Positions 44,450-55,148 of a stretch of DNA of 64,000 nucleotides are shown here, piece after piece. Both the position numbers and the translations under genes were made by a program. Below the pieces are notes generated by a model. The model was not told the DNA's origin and searched no databases. It worked only from the letters and a program-made list of their open reading frames with translations. Positions within the stretch are counted from its first letter, which is position 1. Each line of letters starts with the position of its first letter. Source of the stretch: Cladopsammia gracilis (lineage: Eukaryota > Cnidaria > Anthozoa > Scleractinia > Dendrophylliidae); contig JAJGOT010000133.1 of NCBI GenBank assembly GCA_022457155.1, positions 661,001 through 725,000 on the forward strand, in the 5' to 3' direction.

Positions 44450-44803
44450 TTAAAGGCCCAGTATTGTCCATTATGCTTGACGCGCCTCTGCTATTGTTTT
44501 GGTTTGCACGGGAGCGAGGTTTTTGTTGTTTTCCGGGGTTTTGATTTTCTCGCGACAAACATTCAATCGAGTGGAAAGGAATTATATCGTCTCGTGCTTC
44601 TGTTCTGTTCAAACGATTTATATTAAATTACGTTCTTAGTGTTGCCTGATAAATAAAGTACTCGAATAAACGTTTAACGACCAACATAGCCGATGCAAAC
44701 GGATTACAAAGAGCTATAAGACCTACCCGATTTTTTAACATCAAGAAAATGGCCGCCGATGCTCACAGCACGCAATGCATAATGGACAATACTGGGTCTT
44801 TAA
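44450..44803. mobile_element. TTAAAGGCCCAGTAT-family MITE, 354 bp, copy 1
   Basis: Ends TTAAAGGCCCAGTATTGTCC and, inverted, TTAAAGACCCAGTATTGTCC. Followed by a tRNA-like piece (B box GGTTCGAATCC on the minus strand at 44828-44840) that lacks a paired acceptor arm. Confidence 0.78.
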
Positions 44804-44980
44804 AGACCCTGGTTAGCGGTCCGGCCGGGATTCGAACCCGCAACCTCCCGCTCTATGTGTTGACGTTATTATTTATACTTTGTCTCATGAGCATATATAA
44901 AACAACATGCTGCTAATAAATGGACTGCATTACCGTGCTTTTCAATAACACGCGAACTCTGAAGTGGGCGGAAGTGATCA

Positions 44981-45018
44981 TAATCATCATCATCATTATC
45001 ATCATCATCATCATCTAT
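44981..45018. repeat. (ATC)n microsatellite
   Basis: Short ATC array. The counterpart at 49990-50091 is about three times longer, and gives spurious poly-Ile, poly-His and poly-Asp frames. Confidence 0.95.
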
Positions 45019-45745
45019 CCTTTTTCTACTGGTGGAGAATAGGGCCATTATCCTTTTTTTCCAAGTTGTTCTGTCCTTTGTAACGGCTGTTTTTTGTCGT
45101 GTTAAGAAGTGTATGGACCAAGATAGAATCAATTATTTCGTTACTGAAGAGGGATGAAAATGAAATGAATTGCTGCTTTCCAGGCTCAACTACTTCTTGG
45201 TTCATTCGTTATGGGAGAAACAGCAGAAAAAGATAACACATTTGAGGTTGTTGAAGAGAAAGGAGGGAAGGGATTGTAGGAATGCTCGGTAAGCGAGATT
45301 CTTGTATCCTTCTTATGACACTGTTTGCTCTCTTGTTTTTGCCATATTAACTCATTTACAGTATTCAACACGGAAGAAAAGTATAAGTTCAGTGTTGCAT
45401 GGGCCTAAAGAGCAGCAATGATAACATTTTTACTCTTTCCCGTGTTGAGTAGTTTATGGGTGTAGAGAGAGGAAATTTTATTTTTCGTTACTGAAGAGGG
45501 AATTGCTGCCCTCCAGGACCAGCTGCATGTAAGTTCCGTTTGTGTGAGGAAAACATCAGACCGGAAATCATAAAATAATAAGGGGGAGTGAGAACAAAGT
45601 CACGCTTAACCCATCTTTTTATGCTTCTTAAGTCAAAAAGTCGTTCTTTAGGCTTTCGAGTAAAGAACTTCGAAAAAAGTATTACAGCAGAAATAAATTC
45701 AGAGACAAATGAAAACACTTTGCTCTCACCTGTGTTCAGTAGTGT

Positions 45746-45812
45746 ATGGGCCTAGAAGACAGCAATCTTCTCTTTCTTTGTCAAGGAGTGGATTGCTGTT
45801 CTTCAGGCCCAT
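45746..45812. other. near-perfect hairpin, type A (1)
   Basis: ATGGGCCTAGAAGACAGCAA pairs with TTGCTGTTCTTCAGGCCCAT; 22-bp stem with one or two slips and a ~23-nt loop. Outside, AGTAG and CTACT extend the stem. Size and shape resemble a pre-miRNA. Confidence 0.7.
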
Positions 45813-45975
45813 CTACTTGTGGGTTCAATTTTTTATAGGAGAAACAGCAGAGAAATATTTAGACATTTGGGGTGGTTGAAGGAAAGGGAGAAAAGGTAAT
45901 GAAGCGATTCTCAGTAAGCGAGATTTTAGTATCCTTCTTATGACACCGTTTATTCTTTCGTTTCTGTCATATTAA

Positions 45976-46696
45976 GGTTACAGTGTACCTTCGGGGGTGT
46001 CTCCAGTATAACAGCTCTAGCGTCTTAAGATTACACTTAATATACCTAAACCCAGATATCAAATTAAAGCTTATAGAGCTGGCTATCTTAATATGGAAAC
46101 CATTTGGTAATGAAATGAATTGTCGAATTTTTTACGACGTCTAAATTCGAACGTTCGAATCAGCTTTAAAACGCTATAACTCAAAGCGATTATTGTATTT
46201 TGCTAATTTGATTTGTTCTCGGGTTTCCGGATACGAAGCGCTAAAAAAACGTGTCGGCGATTTCCCATATTCAATTGCAGTGAAAAGTTACAGAATATTT
46301 TCGAAAGGGGGAGAAAAAAAATTGGAATGATCGCACGAAAATGGCTCTTGACGAAAAAGTTTTCGGAATTAAGAAATTCGCCGACAAGTTTTTGTTGATT
46401 ATATGTTAGCCTAGCCTCTGTCCAAATTTGAGGAAAATCGAACAAATTTCCTTTGAGTTGTAGCTCTTTAAAGTGTCCCCAACAAGCGAAAAATTAACTT
46501 TGAGAAAACAGCGCTTAAAAAGACATATCGCTTCGCAAACAAACTCCGCCCACAAAAGTTATACCGTCATTTATCCGTCAATTTTCACTATTTTTCGATA
46601 ATTTCTTTTTTGGATGAAAGTTCATTATGTAAACTTTATTTTGACGCCAAAAAAAAAATTTTCAATAAATTTTCGATCTGAAGGTACACTGTAACC
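45976..46696. mobile_element. 721-bp element with TTAA target duplication
   Basis: Ends GGTTACAGTGTACCTTC and inverted GGTTACAGTGTACCTTC, a perfect 17-bp repeat, bordered by TTAA on both sides. The paralogous position at 50916-50919 has the uninterrupted TCATATTAACTCATTTACAG. Short ORFs at 46203-46445 are domainless. TTAA targeting suggests a piggyBac-like non-autonomous element. Confidence 0.88.
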
Positions 46697-47220
46697 TTAA
46701 CTCATTTACAGTAAATTACTACAGAAAAGTATAGTTCAGTGGTGCATGGCCATAAAGAGCAGCAATAACAACACTTTACTTTCTCTCGTGTTCAGTAGTG
46801 TATAGGCCAAGAGAGGAGCAATTTTTATTTTCGTGACTGAAAAGGGAGTTGCTGTTCTCCAGGACCAGCTACATGTAGGTTCCGTTTGTATGAGGAAAAC
46901 AGTGGGGACAAAGTCAGACCTACACCCATCTTTCTTATGACAATAAAAGATATGTTTTCTTTCATATGTACATACTCTGTGGTATAGAATGTGAGTTAAA
47001 TCGAATAATAAAATACGTTAACTATCATGTTCATAACTCTTTGATCTCCTAAAATAATATTACGTTGTTTGGTTCAGTAAAAAGAAGTTGAACAACATTC
47101 TTGCAGAAAATAAGTCAAAAAGGTATTCTTTAGGCCTTCGAGCAAAGCACTTCGAAAACAATGTTGCGGCAGAGACAAATGAAAACACTTGAGTTTGCTC
47201 TATCCCGTGTTCAGCAGTGT

Positions 47221-47287
47221 ATGGGCCTATCAAACAGCAATCTTCTCTTTCATTGCTAAGGAGTAAATTGCTGTTTTATTGGCCCAT
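47221..47287. other. near-perfect hairpin, type A (2)
   Basis: ATGGGCCTATCAAACAGCAA pairs with TTGCTGTTTTATTGGCCCAT. Confidence 0.7.
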
Positions 47288-47767
47288 CTACTTGTAGGAG
47301 AAAAGGGATTGAAGTATGACACCGTTTGTTCTTTCGTTTTTGTCATATCATTTACAGGAAAAAAATATATTCAACACAAATTACTGCAGTAAAGTATAAT
47401 TTAGTGGTGCAGGGGCCTAAAGAGCTGAGAAATAATAACACCTTTACTGTCTCCCGTGTTTAGTAGTATATAGGCCTAGAGAGAAACAATTTTCTCTTTC
47501 GTTTAGTGGAGAGAGAATTTTTGTTTTCCAGCACCAGCTACACTAGTGTAGGGTCCGTTTTGTATGAGACAGAAAAATAACACGTTGTGTGTTGATGTTC
47601 TCCATGTTTTGATGAGAAGGGCAAAGAAATGTACCAAAATGTGAAACGAACGTGCAGACATATTGCTTTCGTTCATTAAACCTAGCCGTTCTTGCTGCCA
47701 TTGCCGAAGTGTGGCTGGCAAAGTGCCCTAATGATAACACTTTACTCTCCCGCGTGTTCGGTAGTGT

Positions 47768-47834
47768 ATGGGCCTAGAGAGAAGCAATTTTCCTTTTCAC
47801 TTGCTGAAGAGGAATTTGCTGCTCTCCGGGCCCC
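47768..47834. other. hairpin, type B (1)
   Basis: ATGGGCCTAGAGAGAAGCAA pairs with TTGCTGCTCTCCGGGCCC with a few mismatches. Confidence 0.65.
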
Positions 47835-48293
47835 AACTACATCCAGGGCATTGAGTAGAGAGTAGAAAAGAATAAAACACGAAGCGGAGCAGGGTGTGGG
47901 GAAGAAGGAGGAAAAAGCCAAGCTAACCAAATCAAGTTATGGCTTGCTTCCTGTGATATGTGTTAGTTAAATTGTTAAATTTAACTAAGTGTTACATTAT
48001 TACATTCTTATGACAATAAAAGATATGTTTTCTTTGATATGTACATACTTTGTGGTATAGAATGTGAGCTAAAACGAAAAATAAAATACGTTAACTATCA
48101 TTTTCATAACTCTTTGATCTCTTAAAATAATATTACGTTGTTTGGTTCAGTAAAAAGAAGTTGAACAACATTCTTGCAGAAGATAAATCAAAAAGGTATT
48201 TTTTAGGCCTTCGAGCAAAGCACTTCGAAAACAATGTTGCGGCAGAGACAAATGAAAACACTTGAGTTTGCTCTATCCCGTGTTCAGCAGTGT

Positions 48294-48360
48294 ATGGGCC
48301 TATCAAACAGCAATCTTCTCTTTCATTGCTAAGGAGTAAATTGCTGTTTTATTGGCCCAT
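48294..48360. other. near-perfect hairpin, type A (3)
   Basis: Identical in sequence to the hairpin at 47221-47287. Confidence 0.7.
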
Positions 48361-48864
48361 CTACTTGTAGGAGAAAAGGGATTGAAATATGACACCATTT
48401 GTTCTTTCGTTTTTGTCATATCATTTACAGGAAAAAATATATTTAACACAAATTACTGCAGTAAAGTATAATTTAGTGGTGCAGGGGCCTAAAGAGCTGA
48501 GAAATAATAACACCTTTACCGTCTCCCGTGTTTAGTAGTATATAGGCCTAGAGAGAAACAATTTTCTCTTTCGTTACTGGAGAGAGAATTTTTGTTTTCC
48601 AGCACCAGCTACACTAGTGTAGGGTCCGTTTTGTATGAGACAGAAAAATAACACGTTGTGTGTTGATGTTCTCCATGTTTTGATGAGAAGGGCAAAGAAA
48701 TGTACCAAAATGTGAAACGAACGTGCAGACATATTGCTTTCGTTCATTAAACCTAGCCGTTCTTGCTGCCATTGCCGACGTGTGGCCGCTTAAGCGCCCT
48801 AATGATAACACTTATTAATGATTAGCGCCCTAATGATAACACTCTCCTGCGTGTTCGGTAGTGT

Positions 48865-48931
48865 ATGGGCCTAGAGAGAAGCAATTTTCTTTTTCACTGG
48901 CTGAAGAGGAATTTGCTGCTCTCCGGGCCCA
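48865..48931. other. hairpin, type B (2)
   Basis: Same arms as 47768-47834, with loop substitutions only. Confidence 0.65.
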
Positions 48932-49110
48932 ACTACATCCAGGCCATTGAGTAGAGAGTAGAAAAGAATAAAACACGAAGCGGGGCAGAGTGTGCGGGGA
49001 AGAGGGAGGAAAAACTCCAAGCCAACCAAATCAAGTTACGGCTTGTTTCCTGTGATATCTGTGTTAGTTAAATTGTTAAATTAAACTAACTGTTACATTG
49101 TTACATTTTA

Positions 49111-49407
49111 GGCCAAAATTAAGTTGAAGGAAGAACAAAAGTAAGTATTTATTTAAGAAATACAGCACGGGTGAATCTTATAAAGAAGAGTTATGGAACT
49201 CCTTCTACTCACTTTGCCGTGACGGGAGAAAGAAACAGGACATACGTCCCAATTGATATCAGTCCCCCATGGAAACCAGACCACAACACCGGGGACAACG
49301 TCCCCTACTCTTTTTCAAACAGTGATGTGGATTGTAATACTTCCCCTACTATTTTAATGTACGAATGTAGGAGACAAGGCCAACGGCTTAACGTCACCGC
49401 CCAATGA
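49111..49407 (+). pseudogene. exon-like segment and 78-codon ORF, copy 2
   Basis: Same acceptor, 31-nt mini exon and GTAAGT donor as 44096; the 49171-49407 frame ends RRQGQRLNVTAQ as in copy 1. Function unknown. Confidence 0.35.
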
Positions 49408-49464
49408 CGCGATCATCTGAACTGAGAGGTGTTTGAGCACAGACAGTATGATTTTACCAGTTAT

Positions 49465-49818
49465 TTAAAGGCCCAGTATTGTCCATTATGCTTGACGCGC
49501 CTCTGCTATTGTTTTGGTTTGCACGGGAGCGAAGGTTTTATTGTTTTCCGGGGTTTTGCTTTTCTCGCGACAAACATTCTATCGCGTGAAAAGGAATTAT
49601 ATCGTCTCGTGCTTCTGTTCTGTTCAAACGTTTTATATTAAATTACGTTCTTAGTGTTGCCTGATAAATAAGGTACTCGAATAAACGTTTACCAACCAAC
49701 ATAGCCGATGCAAACGGATTACAAAGAGCTATAAGACCTACCCGATTTTTTAACATCAAGAAAATGGCCGTCGATGCTCACAAAAAGCAATGCATAATGG
49801 ACAATACTGGGTCTTTAA
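49465..49818. mobile_element. TTAAAGGCCCAGTAT-family MITE, 354 bp, copy 2
   Basis: Same ends and length as 44450-44803. It was carried along by the module duplication. Confidence 0.78.
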
Positions 49819-49989
49819 AGACCCTGGTTAGCGGTCCGGCCGGAATTCGAACCCGCGACCTCCCGCTCTATGTGTTGACGTTATTATTTATATTTTGCCT
49901 CATGAGCATATATAAATCAATATGCTGCTAATAAATGGACTGCATTACCGTGCTTTTCAATAACACGCGAACTCTGAAGTGGGCGGAAG

Positions 49990-50052
49990 TGATCATAATC
50001 ATCATCATCATCATCATCATCATTATCATCATCATCATCATCATCATCATCG

Positions 50053-50090
<38 letters not shown>

Positions 50091-50091
50091 T
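49990..50091. repeat. (ATC)n microsatellite, expanded
   Basis: About 34 ATC units with a few ATT or GTC interruptions. Confidence 0.95.
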
Positions 50092-50548
50092 ATCCTTTCT
50101 CTACTGGTGGAGAATAGGGCCATCATTCTTTTTCTTCCAAGTTGTTCTGTCCTTTGTAACGGCTGTTTTTTGTCGTGTTAAGTAGTGTATGGGCCAAGAG
50201 AGAAGCAATTATTTCGTTACTGAAGAGGGAATTGCTGCTTTCCAGGCTCAACTACTTCTTGGTTCATTCTTTATGGGAGAAATAGCAGAAAAAGATAACA
50301 CATTTGAGGTTGTTGAAGAGAAAGGAGGGAAGGGATTGTAGGAATGCTCGGTAATTACTGCTCTCCAGGACCAGCTACATGTAGGTTCCGTTTGTGTGAG
50401 GAAAACACCAGACCGAAAATCATAAAATAATAAGGGGGAGTGAGAACAAGGTCACGCCTAACCCATATTTTTATGCTTCTTAAGTCAAAAAGTCGTTCTT
50501 TAGGCTTTCGAGTAAAGAACTTTGAAAAAAGTGTTGCAGCAGAAATAA

Positions 50549-50643
50549 ATTGATATCAATTGGAACGCACGTCCTGTTTATTTCTCCCGTCACGGCGACA
50601 AAAAATCGCCACTGTGACAAAAGTGAGTAGATGTAGATGTAAT
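50549..50643. repeat. inverted fragment of module X
   Basis: TGATATCAATTGGAACGCAC and GTCACGGCGAC are the reverse complement of part of the 78-codon ORF region (compare 44190-44245), here placed between hairpin segments. Copy 1 has no counterpart. Confidence 0.65.
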
Positions 50644-50690
50644 TCAGAGACAAATGAAAACACTTTGCTCTCATCTGTGTTCAGTAGTGT

Positions 50691-50757
50691 ATGGGCCTAG
50701 AAGACAGCAATCTTCTCTTTCTTTGTCAAGGAGTGGATTGCTGTTCTTCAGGCCCAT
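50691..50757. other. near-perfect hairpin, type A (4)
   Basis: Same arms and loop as 45746-45812. Confidence 0.7.
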
Positions 50758-51439
50758 CTACTTGTGGGTTCATTTTTTATAGCAAAAACAGCAGAGAAAT
50801 ATCTAGACATTTGGGGTGGTTGAAGGAAAGGGAGAAAAGGGAATGAAGCGATTCTCAGTAAGCGAGATTTTGGTATCCTTCTTATGACACCATTTGTTCT
50901 TTCGTTTCTGTCATATTAACTCATTTACAGTAAATTACTACAGAAAAGTATAGTTCAGTGGTGCATGGCCATAAAGAACAGCAATAACAACACTTTACTT
51001 TCTCTCGTGTTCAGTAGTGTATAGGCCAAGAGAGGAGCAATTTTTATTTTCGTGACTGAAAAGGTAGTTGCTGCTCTCCAGGACCAGCTACATGTAGGTT
51101 CCGTTTGCATGTGGAAAACAGTGGGGACCAAGTCAGACCAACACCCATCTTTTTTATGACAATAAAATATATGTTTTCTTTCAAATGTACATACTCTTTG
51201 GTATAGAATGTGAGCCAAAACGAAAACTAAAATCGTTAACTATCATTTTCACAACTCTTTGATCTCTTAAAATAATATAACGTTGTTTGGTTCAGTAAAA
51301 GAAGTTGAACAAAATTCAAAAAGGTATTCTCTAGGCCTTCGAGCAAAGCACTTCGAAAACAATGTTGCGGCAGAGATGAACTTTAAAAGACAAATGGAAA
51401 CACTTGAGTTTGCTCTCTCCCGTGTTCAGCAGTGTATGG

Positions 51440-51506
51440 ATGGGCCTATCAAACAGCAATCTTCTCTTTCATTGCTAAGGAGTAAATTGCTGTTTTCTTG
51501 GCCCAT
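51440..51506. other. near-perfect hairpin, type A (5)
   Basis: ATGGGCCTATCAAACAGCAA with TTGCTGTTTTCTTGGCCCAT. Confidence 0.7.
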
Positions 51507-52052
51507 CTACTTGTAGGTTCATTTGTTAATGGGAGAAACAGCAGAAAGACATATTAATACATTTGGCGTGGTTGAAGGAATACTAAGGAGAAAAGGGATT
51601 GAAATATGACACCGTTTGTTCTTTCGTTTTTGTCATATCATTTACAGGAAAAGAAATATATTCAACACAAATTACTGCAGTAAAGTATAATTTAGTGGTG
51701 CGTGGGCCTAAAGAGCTGAGAAATAATAACACCTTTACTGTCTCCCGTGTTTAGTAGTATATAGGCCTAGAGAGAAACAATTTTCTCTTTCGTTACTGGA
51801 GAGAGAATTTTTGTTCTCCAGCACCAGCTACATATAGGGTCCGTTTGTATGAGACAGAAAAATGACACGTTGTGTGTTGATGTTCTCCATGTTTTGATGG
51901 GAAGGGCAAAGAAATGTACCAAAATGTGAAACGAACGTGCAGACATATTGCTTTCGTTCATTAAACCTAACCGTTCTTGCTGCCATTGCCGACGTGTGGC
52001 TGCTTAAGTGCCCTAATGATAACACTTTACTCTCCCGCGTGTTCGGTAGTGT

Positions 52053-52120
52053 ATGGGCCTAGAGAGAAGCAATTTTCCTTTTCACTTGCTGAAGAGGAAT
52101 TTGCTGCTCTCCGGGCCCCA
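52053..52120. other. hairpin, type B (3)
   Basis: As 47768-47834. Confidence 0.65.
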
Positions 52121-52578
52121 ACTTCATCCAGGGCATTGAGTAGAGAGTAGAAAAAAATAAAACACGAAGCGGGGCAGGGTGTGGGGAAGAAGGAGGAAAA
52201 AGCCAAGCCAACCAAATCAAGTTATGGCTTGCTTCCTGTGATATGTGTTAGTTAAATTGTTAAATTTAACTAAGTGTTACATTATTACATTCTTATGACA
52301 ATAAAAGATATGTTTTCTTTGATATGTACATACTTTGTGGTATAGAATGTAAGCTAAAACGAAAAATAAAATACGTTAACTATCATTTTCATAACTCTTT
52401 GATCTCATAAAATAATATTACGTTGTTTGGTTCAGTAAAAAGAAGTTGAACAACATTCTTGCAGAAAATAAGTCAAAAAGGTGTTCTTTAGGCCTTCGAG
52501 CAAAGCACTTCGAAAACAATGTTGCGGCAGAGACAAATGAAAACACTTGAGTTTGCTCTCTCCCGTGTTCAGCAGTGT

Positions 52579-52645
52579 ATGGGCCTATCAAACAGCAATC
52601 TTCTCTTTCATTGCTAAGGAGTAAATTGCTGTTTTATTGGCCCAT
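52579..52645. other. near-perfect hairpin, type A (6)
   Basis: As 47221-47287. Confidence 0.7.
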
Positions 52646-53119
52646 CTACTTGTAGGAGAAAAGGGATTGAAATATGACACCGTTCGTTCTTTCGTTTTTG
52701 TCATATCATTTACAGGAAAAAATATATTCAACACAAATTACTGCAGTAAAGTATAATTTTGTGGTGCAGGGGCCTAAAGAGCTGAGAAATAATAACACCT
52801 TTACTGTCTCCGTGTTTAGTAGTATATAGGCCTAGAGAAACAATTTTCTCTTTCGTTACTGGAGAGAGAATTTTTGTTTTCCAGCACCAGCTACACTAGT
52901 GTAGGGTCCGTTTGTATGAGACAGAAAAAGAACACGTTGTGTGTTGATGTTCTCCATGTTTTAATGAGAAGGGCAAAGAAATGTACCAAACTGTGAAACG
53001 AACGTGCAGACATATTGCTTTCGTTCATTAAACCTAGCCGTTCTTGCTGCCATTGCCGACGTGTGGCTGCTTAAGTGCCCTAATGATAACACTTTACTCT
53101 CCCGCGTGTTCGGTAGTGT

Positions 53120-53186
53120 ATGGGCCTAGAGAGAAGCAATTTTCTTTTTCACTTGCTGAAGAGGAATTTGCTGCTCTCCGGGCCCC
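53120..53186. other. hairpin, type B (4)
   Basis: As 47768-47834, with small loop changes. Confidence 0.65.
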
Positions 53187-53399
53187 AACTACATCCAGGG
53201 CATTGAGTAGAGAGTAGAAAAGAATAAAACACGAAGCGGGGCAGGGTGTGGGGAAGAAGGAGGAAAAAAGCCAAGCCAACCAAATCAAGTTACGGCTTGC
53301 TTCCTGTGATATACAATGTACGTCAGCTATAATGAAACTAGTTTCCAACGCCTTTTTCATGATTGCTTGATATTGTTGTTCTTTATAAAACAGCTTCTA

Positions 53400-54205
53400 A
53401 TATGTTTATCAAAATTCCTGCAGAAATTTGTACATCAATGGTTAATGAAAGCTCATGAATCAAAGCCAGCAGCCTTCAATTCGCACCGTAGAAGACTTAA
53501 AAAAAACTTCGATGAAGATGCATACGTGAAAGACCTTACACAAATTCCATTACAAGTGGCTTATGTTTTCAATGATCCGGTTGACATCTATTGGGCTTGG
53601 TCAAAAATGTTTTTTGATGTCATAAAACAGCACACTCCTTTAAGAAGGATCAAACGAACAAAACCTCAAGTACCATTTATGACTCCTGCATTAAGAAACG
53701 ATATTCAGAAATGAAACAAACTTTGAAATTTGTTAGAACTAAACTGGACTGCGATTGGAATGCTTATAAGCAACAACGAAATCACACTGTTAGTCTAAGA
53801 AGGAAAGCAATCGTCTCGTACCAAAAGGGAAAGGCAGATAAGAACGCAACGAAACCGAGTGAATTTTGGAACACCTTCAGGCCCTTCACGCACCCAAACT
53901 AGGGACCCGAATATGCAAATAAACCTCATCGAAAATCGAACAATCATTAACGAAAAAACCCAAGTTGCCGAAATGCTAAATGAATATTTAATCTCTAGTT
54001 GCGGAAATGTTTCAAGCTGTGACGCTATTGTAAATCATCCAAGCATACTGGCAATCAAAGAAAATTTCCCACACCATAATGAAACTTTCGACTTCCAACC
54101 GTTTGTACCTGAACAGATATCCGATATTTTGAAAAAAAAAAACTGAACATAAACAAAGCGACTGGTCACGACTTTATTCCTGTCAAAGCGTTAAAGTATG
54201 GAAAC
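53400..54205 (+). pseudogene. decayed LINE, linker and start of reverse transcriptase
   Basis: Three open pieces in shifting frames (53316-53714, 53711-53902, 53859-54146) read as one LINE ORF2: AWSKMFFDVIKQHTPLR, PFMTPALRNDIQK, then EFWNTFRPFTHP, NEKTQVAEMLNEYL and finally NKATGHDFIPVKALK, the segment between endonuclease and the first RT block. At least two frameshifts and a stop break it. It is interrupted at about 54210 by a poly-C element and resumes near 56085. Confidence 0.7.
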
Positions 54206-54210
54206 TCCCC

Positions 54211-54533
54211 CCCCCCCGGGGGGGACTCCCATATAAAAATGACGGGGTGCTCGTCGTACCTTTTAGGGATCAAAATTTGTAGATTGGTACCGCTTAGGGT
54301 ACGAAAATCTAAATGGACCACCATTAGAATTATCACGGCACCTTTTAGGGTATTGAGCCATAAAAATATGACAGAAATATGACATGTGTTGTTTTGAATT
54401 GGTACCTCTTATGGGTGAAACTTATTTTGAACCACACCCATCAAACGAGATTCTGGTACCTTTTAGGGTGTTTTTCGAAAATTTCCGACGAACACTCCCG
54501 TCATTTTTATATGGAAGTCCCCCCCCCCCCCCC
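54211..54533. mobile_element. palindromic poly-C/poly-G MITE
   Basis: The inverted ends GGGACTCCCATATAAAAATG and GGGACTTCCATATAAAAATG are each bordered by a run of more than eight G/C. Inside, ACCTTTTAGGG or close forms recur five times on alternating strands. A related partial copy is at about 57640-57720. Confidence 0.75.
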
Positions 54534-54637
54534 CCTGGGTGAGTAGTACTATAAGTATGAAGATAAGCCCCGTTACTGCGTTCTCTTTGCGTTTCCTATG
54601 CGTTCCAACTGACACAGATATATTTTACAGACAGAGC

Positions 54638-54641
54638 AAAA
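54638..54641 (-). terminator. Pol III terminator for tRNA-His
   Basis: TTTT on the minus strand, six bases beyond the discriminator base of the tRNA. Confidence 0.55.
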
Positions 54642-54647
54642 CAACAT

Positions 54648-54718
54648 GCCTTGACCAGGACTCGAACCTGGGTTACTGCGGCCACAACGCAGTGTCTTAA
54701 CCACTTGACCATCAAAGC
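54648..54718 (-). tRNA. tRNA-His (GTG)
   Basis: A complete cloverleaf forms on the minus strand: acceptor GCTTTGA/TCAAGGC (7 bp with one T-G), D stem GTC/GAC, anticodon stem CTGCG/CGCAG with loop TTGTGGC (anticodon GTG, histidine), variable loop TAAC, T stem CCAGG/CCTGG with loop TTCGAGT. The discriminator is A. No intron. A and B boxes match consensus and a TTTT follows. The position inside transposon debris means that it could be a recent mobile copy, but nothing in the structure is broken. Confidence 0.8.
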
Positions 54719-55148
54719 TGTGAATATTATAACTGAATAAAACTAATTAGAGGGTTCCGAAACATTCAAGTTTAGAAGCAATAAAATTGCACAGTATAAA
54801 AAAACCGCTTTTTATTCGTATTTGCCGCAACATTCTTATAGCCGCTTCATTGCTAGTCTCTATATCGATTCAGTTTCCCAGCCATCACCCACTTTAAGTT
54901 CTAATTTCTTTACCGGTATTTTCGAAGTTCAAACTTTTAATTATGCGAACTTACACAGAACTAAATTTGCATAAAAAATTTGTACCTCGGAAAAATAAAC
55001 AAAGCAACCAATTACACGCGCGCGCTAAAACAATAAAACCACACTTTGTTAAGTTCAAACTATATTTATTGATAACAAACAATTTCATATTATTATACAG
55101 ACAATTTAAAAGCTTAGATGGAAAGGAAAAGACAAAGTTGGTTTAGTC

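Larger units (their letters stand above)
44045..45975. repeat. repeat-array module X, copy 1
   Basis: Matches 49066-50919 almost throughout: same 354-bp MITE, same tRNA-like piece, same (ATC)n tract and same following hairpin segments. The second copy lacks about 200 bases (near 50353) and has gained an inverted fragment (50549-50643). The 721-bp TTAA element was inserted only at the end of this copy. Confidence 0.8.
49066..50919. repeat. repeat-array module X, copy 2
   Basis: Second copy of 44045-45975. It keeps the empty TTAA site (50916-50919). Confidence 0.8.
45080..53313. repeat. hairpin repeat array
   Basis: Built from segments of ~250-350 bp, each with a core TAGTGTATGGGCCTAGAGAG...(loop)...GGCCCA. 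Two ~1.07-1.14 kb tandem units stand at 46935-48006 and 48007-49055 and two more at 51152-52290 and 52291-53313, separated by module X copy 2. Minus-strand ORFs of 62-65 codons recur in each unit because the DNA is conserved, with no domain. Individual hairpins are listed separately. Confidence 0.85.

Noticed and set aside
49917..50185. Poly-Asp, poly-Ile and poly-His ORFs
   Set aside because: Frames of an (ATC)n microsatellite.
45080..53313. CRISPR array
   Set aside because: Repeats are far too long and irregular, and the DNA is eukaryotic; no short constant spacer-repeat period.
47543..53360. Recurrent 62-65-codon minus-strand ORFs in the array
   Set aside because: They recur because the DNA repeats; one copy (52.9 kb) is broken and no domain is seen.
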